The notes beneath the pieces are model-generated. The model did no database searches. It saw nothing but the letters and a program-made list of their open reading frames with translations, and was not told where the DNA came from. Positions 16,801-25,383 of a stretch of DNA of 64,000 nucleotides are shown one piece after another. The stretch covers positions 124,001-188,000 of the forward strand of contig NZ_MZXW01000020.1 in the NCBI RefSeq assembly GCF_004123905.1, written 5' to 3'. The position numbers were made by a program, and so were the translations under genes. Numbering within the stretch: position 1 is the first letter of the stretch; each line of letters begins with the position of its first letter. This DNA comes from Bradyrhizobium betae. GTDB lineage: Bacteria; Pseudomonadota; Alphaproteobacteria; Rhizobiales; Xanthobacteraceae.

Positions 16801-17709
16801 TCAGGCGTCCGTCCGATTGCGCCAGGGGAAGAGGTTGGCGGGGAAGTCGGCGGCCGGCTTGCGTGGACGATGCGGCGGGGGCGGCACCGGACGTGCGCCG
16901 GGATCGGAGACGATCACCTTGCGGTAGAGATGCCAGGTGGCGTGGCCGAGCAGGGGAATGACGACGGCGAGGCCGAGGAAGGCGGGGATGGTGCCCAGCG
17001 CCAGCAGCACCGCCACGATCAGGCCCCAGGCCGCCATCGGCACCGGGTTCTTTGCGACGACGCGCAGCGAGGTCACCATCGCCTCGAACGCGCCGGCATG
17101 GCGGTCCAGCATCAACGGGAACGACACGGCGCTGATGCAGAGCGCGGCAAGTGCGAACAGGAAGCCGGTGCCGCAGCCGACCACGATCAGCCACCAGCCT
17201 TGCCGGGTCGTCAGCACGCGCGTCGTGAAATCCGAGATCCCGGAGGCGCCCTCATAGCCGAACGCCGCGACATAGATCGCCTGCGCGGTCGCAACCCAGG
17301 TCACGAACAGAGCGAGCAGCAGCGTGCCGAGGCCGAGCATCGCGCCGAACGAAGGCGAACGCAGCACCTCCATGGCGTCCCAGGCGCTGGCCTCTTCATA
17401 GCGTTCGCGACGGCTGGAGAGCTCGTAGAGACCGAGCGCCGCGAACGGGCCGATCAGGGCGAAGCCAGCGGCGAGTGGAAACAGCAATGGCAGCACCGAA
17501 TAGCCCATCGCTACGCGCGCGATCACGAGGCCCAGCACGGGATAGATCACGCAGAGGATGATGGCGTGGCTCGGAACCGCCTTGAAATCGTCCCAGCCGC
17601 GCTTGAGCGCGTCGTGCAGGTCGGACAGTTGGATGGTTCGGATCGCAGGTCCAGCCGCATCAGTGGGCTGGCCTACAGTGGGGACATTGCCCTGGTATAG
17701 TGTGGCCAT
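16801..17709 (-). CDS. DUF2189 integral membrane protein
   Basis: A 302-residue inner-membrane protein with about six hydrophobic segments. The N-terminal soluble stretch ends in LHDALKRGWDDFKAVPSH, the DUF2189 signature. Helices follow (IILCVIYPVLGLVIA, LLFPLAAGFALIGPFAALGLY, and others), with ELSSRREYEEASAW-like polar loops. The C-terminus is Pro/Arg-rich and cytoplasmic. The ATG at 17709 has GGGAG nine bases upstream. The family is common in alphaproteobacteria; its role is unknown. Confidence 0.85.
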   Translation of the reverse strand: MATLYQGNVPTVGQPTDAAGPAIRTIQLSDLHDALKRGWDDFKAVPSHAIILCVIYPVLGLVIARVAMGYSVLPLLFPLAAGFALIGPFAALGLYELSSRRERYEEASAWDAMEVLRSPSFGAMLGLGTLLLALFVTWVATAQAIYVAAFGYEGASGISDFTTRVLTTRQGWWLIVVGCGTGFLFALAALCISAVSFPLMLDRHAGAFEAMVTSLRVVAKNPVPMAAWGLIVAVLLALGTIPAFLGLAVVIPLLGHATWHLYRKVIVSDPGARPVPPPPHRPRKPAADFPANLFPWRNRTDA

Positions 17710-18043
17710 GGTCGCTAGCTCCCTTGCCGGGCAGCCGAATCCGGCGCCGGCAAACGGCGCAAGCGGCCGCTCTTCTCTGAGTTTCGCGATTCCAACCAGA
17801 CGCGAATTCCGGACGGGCTCGCGAGTTGAATGCAAAGGCTACTCTCAATTCCGAGTCCTGTCCCTCACGCTTGGGTGAAATTCGATGCCGCGGTGCAACC
17901 TCAATGTGTCATTCGGTCGTCATTTCGCCGCAGATAAGCTGATGCTGGTCGTGGGTTCGCAGAACTCCGCGGGCGCAACGCAGTAACTTCGTCTATAAGT
18001 GCCACTCAAGGCCCTTCCAACGGATCCTTTTCGGGGAGCAGAC
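17710..18043. other. Divergent intergenic region, DUF2189/DUF3597
   Basis: About 330 bases between two divergent genes. It must carry both promoters, but I see no clear operator, hairpin or repeat in it. Confidence 0.5.
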
Positions 18044-18442
18044 ATGAGCATTTTCGGGAAAATCATGGGCGCGATCTTCGGCAGCCATCCGGCTTCCGCC
18101 GCACCCGCAGGCAGCGCACCGGCCGGCGCCGCGCCGAGCGGATCGGCGCCGTCGTCGGCTCCCGCTGCGGCGCCCGCCGCAACGGTGGACGTTGCGGCCA
18201 TCGTCGACGCGGCCGTCGCCGCGCACAAGGGTGAGAAGCTGGAGTGGCGCACCTCGATCGTCGACCTCATGAAGGCGCTCGAGATCGACTCCAGCCTTGC
18301 CGCGCGCAAGGACCTCGCCAAGGAGCTCGGCTACAGCGGCGACATGAACGACTCGGCCAGCATGAACGTCTGGCTGCACAAGCAGGTGATGTCCAAGCTC
18401 GCCGCCAATGGCGGCAAGCTGCCGCCGGAAATCAAGCACTGA
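18044..18442 (+). CDS. DUF3597 domain protein
   Basis: A 132-residue protein. The N-terminus MSIFGKIMGAIFG is amphipathic and is followed by a 35-residue Ala/Ser/Pro linker. The C-terminal DUF3597 domain (about 48-130) contains LEWRTSIVDLMKALEIDSS, split by ARKDLAKELGY and ending WLHKQVMSKLAANGG. The ribosome-binding site GGGGAG precedes the ATG. The family is conserved in Rhizobiales and its C-terminal domain is helical; some annotations compare it to LysM-associated proteins. No function is known. A strong terminator follows. Confidence 0.85.
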   Translation: MSIFGKIMGAIFGSHPASAAPAGSAPAGAAPSGSAPSSAPAAAPAATVDVAAIVDAAVAAHKGEKLEWRTSIVDLMKALEIDSSLAARKDLAKELGYSGDMNDSASMNVWLHKQVMSKLAANGGKLPPEIKH

Positions 18443-18462
18443 CCGATCCTCGGTCGTTGCCA

Positions 18463-18489
18463 GGGCCCGCGCTTGCGCGGGCCCTTTTA
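18463..18489 (+). terminator. Rho-independent terminator after the DUF3597 gene
   Basis: GGGCCCGCGC-TTGC-GCGGGCCC with TTTTA immediately downstream forms a near-perfect GC stem. It lies between the convergent DUF3597 and acetyltransferase genes and may serve both. Confidence 0.85.
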
Positions 18490-18491
18490 TG

Positions 18492-18767
18492 TCAGGCGAC
18501 GAGGTCCGCGTCCTCCGGATGCTTGTCGAGATAGTCGACGACGAAACCGCAGCCGGCGATCACCTTCCTGCCGTCGCGTCGGATCAATCCCAGCGCGCCC
18601 TTGACCAGCTCGGAGGCGATGCCGCGGCCGCGCAGCGCGCGCGGCGTCTCGGTGTGGGTGATGATCACGGCCGACGGCGTCAGCCGGTAATTGGCGAAGG
18701 CAAGCTCGCTGCCGACATCGAGCTCGAAGCGGCTTCTGTCCTTGTTGTCGCGTACCGATGCCGCCAT
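18492..18767 (-). CDS. Small GNAT-like N-acetyltransferase (copy 1)
   Basis: A 91-residue YjdJ/GNAT-like protein (N-acetyltransferase-related DUF). The core strand VIITHTETPRALRGRGIAS contains the acetyl-CoA pyrophosphate loop R-G-R-G-I-A. It continues with ELVKGALGLIRRDGRKVI and CGFVVDYLDKHPE. The ATG at 18767 has GGAGG seven bases upstream. It is clearly paralogous to the gene at 19447-19722 (same length, same RFELxV start and KHPxxADLV end), and the two flank an SPW membrane protein gene. The substrate is unknown; the family resembles eukaryotic GTLF3B-type mini-acetyltransferases. Confidence 0.85.
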   Translation of the reverse strand: MAASVRDNKDRSRFELDVGSELAFANYRLTPSAVIITHTETPRALRGRGIASELVKGALGLIRRDGRKVIAGCGFVVDYLDKHPEDADLVA

Positions 18768-18995
18768 GCAAGATCCTCCGATGCGTCCTCGTGGCTGCAG
18801 TGCGAAGACAAGCCTCGCTCTGCGAGCATGATGCAGTGACCACAAATAATCCTCGACATTGCTCTTGCAAGTTCCACGCGTGGTTCCCACGTCCTTGACA
18901 GGACATACGCCCGAATGCGGCCGGCAGGCTCGTTGGACATTCGGAGTGTCATGATCGCCAGCCGCAGACGTATGCCTCTTTCGTAGGAGGTTACG

Positions 18996-19394
18996 ATGTC
19001 GGACTTTGGTTTTTTGAATACTCATAGAACATGGGAAGACTGGTGCGGGATGCTGCTCGGCGCGCTGATCGTCGTTTCGCCGTGGTTTCCCGTTCAGGAG
19101 CAACCGACGATCGTCGGGCACCAGACGATGATCCTGAATGCAGTCGCGGTCGGCCTGGTCGTGTTTGGCCTCAGCCAGCTCGAATATGTCGCGCTGCAGC
19201 GCTGGCAAGAGGTGATGACGATCCTGATCGGGCTGTGGCTCAGCGCCTCGCCTTACGTTATCGGCTATTCCGGCGAAGGCTTTCTTCGCGTTTATCACAC
19301 GAGCCTCGGCGCGGTGGTCGTGCTGCTCGGCATACTCCAGCTGTGGCAGGACTGGGATCTGAATGACCAGGACATGCTCAAGCATGGACAATAG
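18996..19394 (+). CDS. SPW-repeat membrane protein
   Basis: A 132-residue inner-membrane protein with two SPW repeats. The first is RTWEDWCGMLLGALIVVSPW and the second RWQEVMTILIGLWLSASPY, each followed by another hydrophobic helix, giving four membrane segments. The polar C-terminus ends DMLKHGQ. It has an excellent ribosome-binding site, TAGGAGG six bases before the ATG. The SPW family is named for its Ser-Pro-Trp motif; no biochemical role is established. It is flanked by two paralogous small acetyltransferase genes on the opposite strand. Confidence 0.88.
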   Translation: MSDFGFLNTHRTWEDWCGMLLGALIVVSPWFPVQEQPTIVGHQTMILNAVAVGLVVFGLSQLEYVALQRWQEVMTILIGLWLSASPYVIGYSGEGFLRVYHTSLGAVVVLLGILQLWQDWDLNDQDMLKHGQ

Positions 19395-19408
19395 GCCGTA
19401 GATATCGA

Positions 19409-19441
19409 CAGGCCCGCCGGCTACGGGTGGCGGGCCTGTGG
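19409..19441. terminator. Bidirectional terminator-like hairpin
   Basis: ACAGGCCCGCC and GGCGGGCCTGT form an 11-bp stem around a GGCTACGGGT loop, between the convergent SPW and acetyltransferase (copy 2) genes. The tails are not strongly T-rich. Confidence 0.65.
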
Positions 19442-19446
19442 TGCTC

Positions 19447-19722
19447 TTATCTCGTCACGAGATCTGCATAATCCGGGTGCTTCTCGATCCACGCCTTCAC
19501 GAACGGGCACTCCGGGACCAGCTTCAGGCCGGCGGCGCGGACCTGGTCAAGCGCGCCTTGCACCAGTTTTGAGCCGACGCCCTTGCCGCCGAGCTCCTTC
19601 GGCACGTCCGTGTGCTCGAACGTGATGACGTTTCCGTCGAGCTTATAATGCTCGGTTGCGAGATGGCCCTCCACTTCGAGTTCGAAGCGGTGATGGGCCC
19701 TGTTGTCGATGACGTCGCTCAT
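19447..19722 (-). CDS. Small GNAT-like N-acetyltransferase (copy 2)
   Basis: A 91-residue paralogue of the gene at 18492-18767. It has HRFELEVEGHLATEHYKLDG, VITFEHTDVPKELGGKGVGS (the acetyl-CoA loop is GGKGVG) and KLVQGALDQVRAAGLKLVPE, and ends CPFVKAWIEKHPDYADLV. The ATG at 19722 has GGAG five bases upstream. The pair probably arose by local duplication, and the P-loop sequences have since diverged (RGRG versus GGKG). It is read away from a lipoprotein gene 46 bases upstream. Confidence 0.85.
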   Translation of the reverse strand: MSDVIDNRAHHRFELEVEGHLATEHYKLDGNVITFEHTDVPKELGGKGVGSKLVQGALDQVRAAGLKLVPECPFVKAWIEKHPDYADLVTR

Positions 19723-19768
19723 GTCGTCTCCGGTCAGCTCTTCAGCGAATCCGTCAAGGAGATATGGT

Positions 19769-20128
19769 TCAATCGCTCGCTTTGGCGAGCCTTGCGTCTT
19801 CCGTCTGCGGCTGCGGGCGGAGGCAGCCCTGGCAGATGACGAGGGAGCGGTTGACCCTGGCGTCTCGCTCGGCCTCGATGCCGTCCTGCGCCTGCCACCA
19901 TTCCCTGGAATAGGGCTGAAGTCCGGCTTGCGACCTGGTGCGTTCGGAGCCAACGGCAGCGCGCGTTGCGCGTGAGGCATCGCCGGGCCGATTGGGATCT
20001 TCGCCGGCGCCATCCCAGGCATAGCGTGTCGGCTTGAAGGCGGGATCCGAGGCGAAATGGGCTTGCGGAGCCACGGCACATCCGCCTAGCGCCAGCGACA
20101 ACAGCAGGAAGGCGGGCGCTTTGACCAT
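19769..20128 (-). CDS. Small hypothetical lipoprotein
   Basis: A 119-residue protein with a lipoprotein signal: hydrophobic FLLLSLALGGC, so Cys 17 would be lipidated. The mature part is polar. It contains FKPTRYAWDGAGEDPNRP, a Gln/Ser-rich centre, PYSREWWQAQDG and a late CQGC pair. I recognise no domain. Short lipoproteins with a DPNRP-type segment occur in Bradyrhizobium and related genera. It is probably co-transcribed with the downstream acetyltransferase gene (gap 46 bases). Confidence 0.7.
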   Translation of the reverse strand: MVKAPAFLLLSLALGGCAVAPQAHFASDPAFKPTRYAWDGAGEDPNRPGDASRATRAAVGSERTRSQAGLQPYSREWWQAQDGIEAERDARVNRSLVICQGCLRPQPQTEDARLAKASD

Positions 20129-20222
20129 GATGCGGCACTCTGTACGCGGGGACTGATGAAGGTTGCGCCGATCATGTTTAAAATTCCCTGAACGCTACGA
20201 GTTGTGCTGGCGACAAACCCGC

Positions 20223-20720
20223 ATGCGCTATCTGATCCTCCTGCTCGCCCTGTTCGCCACGACTGCGCGTGCCGATGATGCGAATCCGTTCAATTTCTCG
20301 AATTATCCGCCCGGCGTGCAGAAGGCTGTGCGCTACGCCAATGAGGAATGCGAGAGCCAGGGTGGTGGCGCGGTGAGCTTTGCAGCGAATACGGTGCGCA
20401 GGATCGACCTGACCGGCGATGGCCGCGACGACTACATCGTCGATTTCAGCAACACCAAATGTGGCGAGCGCGAGACCACCTACTGCGGAACCGGCGGCTG
20501 TGTCATGACCATCTTGGTGACGCTGCCGGACAGAAGCGTACGCCAGGTATTCGACGGTTACGTCCGCAGCTACGCGATCGTTGCGCCGCCGATGAAGCGC
20601 GGCGCCCCGCGGACCATCCGTTTCGATCTGCATGGCAGCTATTGCGGCGGCTTTGGCGCGCAGGCCTGTGTCAAGCAGAAGGCCATCACGACGACGCCGT
20701 TTGCGTTTTCGCAGCCGTAG
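20223..20720 (+). CDS. Secreted cysteine-rich hypothetical protein
   Basis: A 165-residue protein with a short signal peptide (MRYLILLLALFATTARA). The mature part contains IDLTGDGRDDYIVDFS, a calcium-loop-like DxTGDGRDD sequence of the kind found in FG-GAP/EF-hand repeats. It also has several Cys residues (EECESQ, KCGERETTYCGTGGC, SYCGGFGAQAC), probably disulfide-bonded in the periplasm. The ATG at 20223 places the signal correctly; an upstream ATG-like frame adds a non-hydrophobic 20-residue extension. No function is known. The acyl-CoA synthetase gene begins 104 bases downstream. Confidence 0.75.
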   Translation: MRYLILLLALFATTARADDANPFNFSNYPPGVQKAVRYANEECESQGGGAVSFAANTVRRIDLTGDGRDDYIVDFSNTKCGERETTYCGTGGCVMTILVTLPDRSVRQVFDGYVRSYAIVAPPMKRGAPRTIRFDLHGSYCGGFGAQACVKQKAITTTPFAFSQP

Positions 20721-20824
20721 AGCAGGGGCGCGGCCATCGGCCTTGCGATGCCGGAGGCGATCGCGATAAATGGGCTGCAATGAGCGGACGGCTCGCACGC
20801 CACCGCACCCGAAGAGGAAGCCCC

Positions 20825-22432
20825 ATGCAGCCCCTGCGCATGTCCCGCCGCGTCATGAATCTCGCCTACATGCTGACCCAGAATGCGCGGCGGCATGGGG
20901 CGCGTCCCGGCTTCGTCTGGGGTGACAGATCCTGGACGTGGCGCGAGATCGATGCGCAGGTCTCGGCTCTGGCCGCGGCGCTCGCCGCGCGCGGCATCGC
21001 CAAGGGTGACCGCATCCTCGTCCATTCCAAGAATGGCGACGAGATGTTTGTCTCGATGTTCGCCGCGTTCCGCCTCGGCGCGGTCTGGGTGCCCACCAAT
21101 TTCCGTCTGATGCCCGATGAGGTCACCTATCTCGCAGAGGCCTCCGGCGCGAAGGCGTTTCTGTGCCACGTGGATTTTCCCGAGCACGCGGCGGCGGTGA
21201 CCGGCGGGGCACTGGAGTTCACCTGGAGCATCGACGGCAAGGCCGCATTCGGCGAGCGCCCGGTGGCCGATGCCATCGCCGCGAACGCTGGCAGCGTGGT
21301 CGAGAATGTCGCTGTCGAGCACGACGATCCCTGCTGGTTCTTCTTCACCTCGGGTACCACCGGCCGTTCCAAGGCCGCGGTGCTGACCCACGGCCAGATG
21401 GGTTTTGTCGTCACCAATCATCTCGCCGATCTGACGCCCGGCGTCACTGAGGATGATGCCTCGCTGGTGGTGGCGCCGCTGTCGCATGGCGCCGGCGTGC
21501 ATCAGCTGGTGCAGACCGCGCGTGGCGTCTGCACCGTGCTGCTGCCGACGGAAAAATTCGATATCGACGAGGCTTTCCGCCTGATCGCAGCGCATCGGGT
21601 CAGCAATCTCTTCACGGTGCCGACGATTCTGAAGATGATGGTCGAGCATCCCGCCGTCGACAAATACGATCATTCCTCGCTGCGTCACGTCATCTATGCC
21701 GGGGCGCCGATGTATCGCGAGGACCAGAAGGCCGCGCTGAAGAAGCTCGGCAAGGTCATCGTGCAGTATTTTGGCCTCGGCGAGGTCACCGGCAACATCA
21801 CGGTGCTGCCGGCGGCACTGCACGATCTCGAGGACGGCCCGCATGCCAAGATCGGCACCTGCGGCTTCGAGCGCACCGGCATGCAGGTCTCGATCCAGGA
21901 CGACGAGGGCCGCGAGCTCGGGGCGAACCAGAGCGGCGAGATCTGCGTGATCGGCCCTGCGGTGCTCGCCGGCTACCACGACAATCCCGAAGCCAATGCC
22001 AAGGCGTTCCGCAACGGCTGGTTCCGTACCGGAGATCTCGGCCACATGGACGAGGAGGGCTTCGTCTACATCACCGGACGGGCCTCCGACATGTACATCT
22101 CCGGCGGCTCCAACATCTATCCACGCGAGATCGAGGAGAAGATCTTGACGCATCCCGCGATCGGCGAGGTCGCGGTGCTCGGCGTGCCCGATGCGACCTG
22201 GGGCGAGGTCGGCGTTGCCGTTTGCGTTCCGCGCGACGGCGAGAAGGCGGTGAGTGAAGCGGAGATGGCCGCGTTTCTGTTGCCGAAGGTGCCGCGCTAC
22301 AAGATGCCAAAACGGTTCTTCTTCTGGGAGGCGCTGCCGAAATCCGGCTATGGCAAGGTGCCGAAGCGCCTGGTGCGCGACGAGCTCGAGGCGCGCGGGC
22401 TGCTCGATCTCGACAAGACCAAGACGGGCTGA
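20825..22432 (+). CDS. Acyl-CoA synthetase (AMP-dependent, ANL superfamily)
   Basis: Activates a carboxylic acid to an acyl-adenylate and then an acyl-CoA. The 535-residue protein has the P-loop-like FFFTSGTTGRSKAA (about 172), YFGLGEVTG (motif A5 region), GWFRTGDLGHMDEEG (A7), ITGRASDMYISGGSNIYP (A8) and the catalytic-lysine motif LPKSGYGKVPKR near the C-terminus. The ATG at 20825 follows GAGGAA with about seven bases spacing; an ATG at 20780 would add 15 residues. It is followed after nine bases by a PCC-domain gene, suggesting a shared substrate. The substrate chain cannot be read from the sequence. Confidence 0.9.
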   Translation: MQPLRMSRRVMNLAYMLTQNARRHGARPGFVWGDRSWTWREIDAQVSALAAALAARGIAKGDRILVHSKNGDEMFVSMFAAFRLGAVWVPTNFRLMPDEVTYLAEASGAKAFLCHVDFPEHAAAVTGGALEFTWSIDGKAAFGERPVADAIAANAGSVVENVAVEHDDPCWFFFTSGTTGRSKAAVLTHGQMGFVVTNHLADLTPGVTEDDASLVVAPLSHGAGVHQLVQTARGVCTVLLPTEKFDIDEAFRLIAAHRVSNLFTVPTILKMMVEHPAVDKYDHSSLRHVIYAGAPMYREDQKAALKKLGKVIVQYFGLGEVTGNITVLPAALHDLEDGPHAKIGTCGFERTGMQVSIQDDEGRELGANQSGEICVIGPAVLAGYHDNPEANAKAFRNGWFRTGDLGHMDEEGFVYITGRASDMYISGGSNIYPREIEEKILTHPAIGEVAVLGVPDATWGEVGVAVCVPRDGEKAVSEAEMAAFLLPKVPRYKMPKRFFFWEALPKSGYGKVPKRLVRDELEARGLLDLDKTKTG

Positions 22433-22441
22433 GCGCAGAGC

Positions 22442-23302
22442 ATGCGGAATATCAAGCAGCCGGGCGCGCCCGTCACTGAGCGTATCCAATGGGTGGAGGC
22501 GAGGGGGCGCGCCTTCACGTTCACGCTTGAAGCAGGCCTGCCGCTGCTCGAAGCTGCGCGCCGCGGCTTTGCGGGCGAGGGATTTGCCGGCGGCGTGTTG
22601 AACTTCGGCAGCGGTGCATTTGGGCCGTTCGCCTATGTCATGCCGGCACTGTCGAAGACCGGGGAGAACGCCGCGTTCTACAGCGATACGTATCGGCCCG
22701 CGGGCGTGACGCGCACGAGGCTCGGCAGCATGACGCTCGGCATGCGCGACGGTGCGCCGTTCTTTCATTGCCATGGGCTGTGGAGCGAGGCGGACGGCAA
22801 GGCAGGCGGCGGCCACATGATGCCGGACGAGACCATCGTCGCCGAGCCGTTCGAAGTTGAGGCGTTCGGCCTCGATGGCGCGATGTTCACCGCCGAGCCT
22901 GATCCGGAGACGAACTTCAAGCTGTTCGGACCGGTCGCGGCCGCGAGCACCAGCGTGCGCACGACCAGCCGCGCCTTCGCACTGCGGCTGCGGCCCAATC
23001 AGGATTTTGCCGGTTGCCTCGAGGGCTTTTGCCGCGCGCACGGTATCGCGCGCGCGAAGATTCGCGGCGGCGTCGGCTCCACGATCGGTGCGCGTTTCAC
23101 CCATGGCGGCGTGACCGAGCCGTTTGCGACTGAGCTCGCGATAACGGCCGGGACAATCGCAGCTGGCTCCTCCGGCGGGCTGGAGGCTGCGCTCGACGTT
23201 GCCCTGATCGACTACACCGGTGGCATTGCAGAGGGCCGTCTGATCCGTGGTGACAATCCCGTGCTGATGACCATGGAGCTGGTGCTCGAGGTGCTGGGCT
23301 GA
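22442..23302 (+). CDS. Tandem PCC (DUF296) domain protein
   Basis: A 286-residue protein with two PCC/DUF296-type halves. The first (about 25-150) has a metal-site-like FFHCHGLW and GGHMMPDETIVAEPFEVEAF segment. The second (about 165-285) repeats the fold, KIRGGVGSTIGARF and VALIDYTGGIAEG, but lacks the HxH. PCC domains occur in plant AT-hook proteins and in bacterial proteins thought to bind small metabolites. The gene directly follows the acyl-CoA synthetase, so a role in the same pathway is likely. The start codon has only a weak ribosome-binding site, so coupling to the upstream gene is plausible. Confidence 0.8.
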   Translation: MRNIKQPGAPVTERIQWVEARGRAFTFTLEAGLPLLEAARRGFAGEGFAGGVLNFGSGAFGPFAYVMPALSKTGENAAFYSDTYRPAGVTRTRLGSMTLGMRDGAPFFHCHGLWSEADGKAGGGHMMPDETIVAEPFEVEAFGLDGAMFTAEPDPETNFKLFGPVAAASTSVRTTSRAFALRLRPNQDFAGCLEGFCRAHGIARAKIRGGVGSTIGARFTHGGVTEPFATELAITAGTIAAGSSGGLEAALDVALIDYTGGIAEGRLIRGDNPVLMTMELVLEVLG

Positions 23303-23316
23303 ATACCGGCGCGCGA

Positions 23317-25383
23317 TCATCGCAACTTGGCAATGGCCAGGTACGCCGCGTCACTGATCCCCGAGCTCGATCCCTGAAAGAGGTTGAGCAGGGGAGATTG
23401 AACCTGGCCGTTGATCTGGTTGTTCTTGACGTCATACATGGCGGAGAAGCGGTTCATCAGCTTCGCGACCTTCGCGGGATCGGACAGATCCTTGATCTTC
23501 ATGAACTTGTCCACGAACTTGGCCTGCTGATCGATCGGCATCGCAGCCATCGAATCCGGCAGATTGAAGGTGGTACGGAACACCTCCGAAAGCGCCTTGT
23601 CGGCCAGGATGTCGTATGCGGAGGTGATGTCCCCCGCTTTTCGCTGGAAATAGAGCGCCAGTCGCACGCCGGGATTGGTATCGCCCTGCTGCTGCTCCAG
23701 GCTTTGCTGAACATAGTTCGCCTGCGTTTCCCGGAATTGATCGCGCTTCTGCGGACCCATCATCGGCAGGCGCGCGACGTTGCCCTTGCTGTCGAAATTG
23801 AACGACGCAACGATCTCGGCAAAGCGTGGATCGCTCTCGGTGTTGGCGAAGCTCTTGGGATTGTTCAAATCGGAGGCGAAGATCTTCTCGAGATATTTGT
23901 CGCTGACTTTCCGGGGGTCCAAACCCTTGGCCAGCAGAATCAAATCGACCATCGGCCTGTTTGCAAGAAGATCGGAAACGCTGTCGATGCCTGCGATCGC
24001 CTGCTGATACTCCGTCGCATCCTTGGTGGCTTGGGCCCGGACTGCCTTTTGCTGCTGAGGGCTCGCCGTGCTTGCGCTCTTCACCGCTTGAATGACGTAG
24101 TCCTTCGCAATCTGGAGGACTTCAGCGGAGTCCTGCGCCACCAGGGGCGTGGTCAGATTGCCCTTTGCATCGAAGTTGAAGGCGTGCGCGAGCTGAACGT
24201 ATCGATTGTCCTTGAGAGTATACACGTAACTCTTGGGGTTGCTGAGGTCGCTTTCGAGAACAGCCTTGATCGTATCTTGCGAGACCTTTGCGGGATCGAG
24301 GCCGACGGCGCCAAGCGCAAAATCATACACGTTTGGCGTCGATAGAAACGCCTGGAGTGAATTGATCTTGAGGAGGTCCGTTCTGAACTGCTTGATCGCC
24401 AAAGCTTCGTAGATCGGGCTTGCTGCCGTATAGACGGCGGCCTTGCTGTCGTCGAACCGCTTTGTCGTGTTCGTGATATTTGCAGCAGTCTGCGCGGAGA
24501 CACCTGGCGGAAGCGATCCGTCAGGCGAAAACTCGAATGCGCCGGCCAGATCTACAAAGTTGCCGATCGTCGCGATCTGGTTGCCGAGGTCGGAAACGCT
24601 CTTCGTATACGTCTCCAAGTGATATTTCTCGACCAGGATCTGGACGTTCAGCTGGGCCACGTCCGCGCCCGGTTGCGAGAGTTGGGCCGTGTAGTCGGCG
24701 ATCTTCGTATTGGTGGCGCTCACGTCCGATTTGGCCTGCGTGAGCTGGGCGTTGAGGCCGCTCAGTTGCGACGTGAAAGTGGTGCTGACGTAGCTGTTGG
24801 GATCGGATGGGTCGCTGCGCAGGACCTGGCTGATTGTGTCGCGTGGCCACTTGCTTTCGTCGATCCCGAAGGCCGAATAGACATAGTTGCGAAGACGGTC
24901 GTCGTTCAGCAACTGGTCTGCGCTCGTGATGCCGCCGATTTTGGAGTTGTAGTAGGTCTTGTCGCTGGCAAGAGCATCGACCTGGCTCTTCTTGGTCGCC
25001 GTGTACAGGCCGATCATCTCGTCGGTCTGGTTCTCCGATTGCGCAACCGGCGTCGCTGTCCCTTTGAAGGAAAATGCCGCGGCGAATTCCCGGTAGCGCT
25101 TGTCCACCAGCTTGTTGACGAAGCTGTTTGAGTCGTTGAGGTCGCTGTCCAGCACCTTTTTCATGAAGGCCTTGGCGTAGGCCATGTCTTCCAGGCCATA
25201 CGCCTTCGTCGCAAAATGATAAAGGCGGTAGTCCTTCATGAAGTCGTCGACGGTCTTCACCTTGCCGATGTTGGCCTTGTAATAGGCCTCCTCTCGCGCC
25301 ACGTCCGGCTGCTGTTCGACCCGCGCCAGGGACTGCTTGAGATTGCGCGTGATGTAGCTGTAACTGAAATAGGTTGATACCAT
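23317..25383 (-). CDS. Multi-repeat DUF1217 protein
   Basis: A 688-residue acidic, helix-rich protein made largely of DUF1217-like units. I count five, starting near residues 28, 130, 330, 440 and 590. Each contains a Y..I..I.S...LL-type helix, an (A/F)GL segment, VL.SDLxxPxSFV and a terminal AFNFDxKG. The first begins MVSTYFSYSYITRNLKQSL. A coiled-coil-like insertion lies between units 2 and 3. DUF1217 occurs in alphaproteobacterial flagellar clusters, where it is associated with flagellin or motility. Here no flagellar genes are nearby. No signal peptide or membrane helix is visible. The function is not established. Confidence 0.8.
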   Translation of the reverse strand: MVSTYFSYSYITRNLKQSLARVEQQPDVAREEAYYKANIGKVKTVDDFMKDYRLYHFATKAYGLEDMAYAKAFMKKVLDSDLNDSNSFVNKLVDKRYREFAAAFSFKGTATPVAQSENQTDEMIGLYTATKKSQVDALASDKTYYNSKIGGITSADQLLNDDRLRNYVYSAFGIDESKWPRDTISQVLRSDPSDPNSYVSTTFTSQLSGLNAQLTQAKSDVSATNTKIADYTAQLSQPGADVAQLNVQILVEKYHLETYTKSVSDLGNQIATIGNFVDLAGAFEFSPDGSLPPGVSAQTAANITNTTKRFDDSKAAVYTAASPIYEALAIKQFRTDLLKINSLQAFLSTPNVYDFALGAVGLDPAKVSQDTIKAVLESDLSNPKSYVYTLKDNRYVQLAHAFNFDAKGNLTTPLVAQDSAEVLQIAKDYVIQAVKSASTASPQQQKAVRAQATKDATEYQQAIAGIDSVSDLLANRPMVDLILLAKGLDPRKVSDKYLEKIFASDLNNPKSFANTESDPRFAEIVASFNFDSKGNVARLPMMGPQKRDQFRETQANYVQQSLEQQQGDTNPGVRLALYFQRKAGDITSAYDILADKALSEVFRTTFNLPDSMAAMPIDQQAKFVDKFMKIKDLSDPAKVAKLMNRFSAMYDVKNNQINGQVQSPLLNLFQGSSSGISDAAYLAIAKLR

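Noticed and set aside
20639..23320. Long open frame of 893 codons on the minus strand across the acyl-CoA synthetase and PCC genes
   Set aside because: It is an antisense frame of a high-GC gene pair; its composition is Arg/Leu/His-rich without domain motifs, and the plus-strand genes are clearly real.
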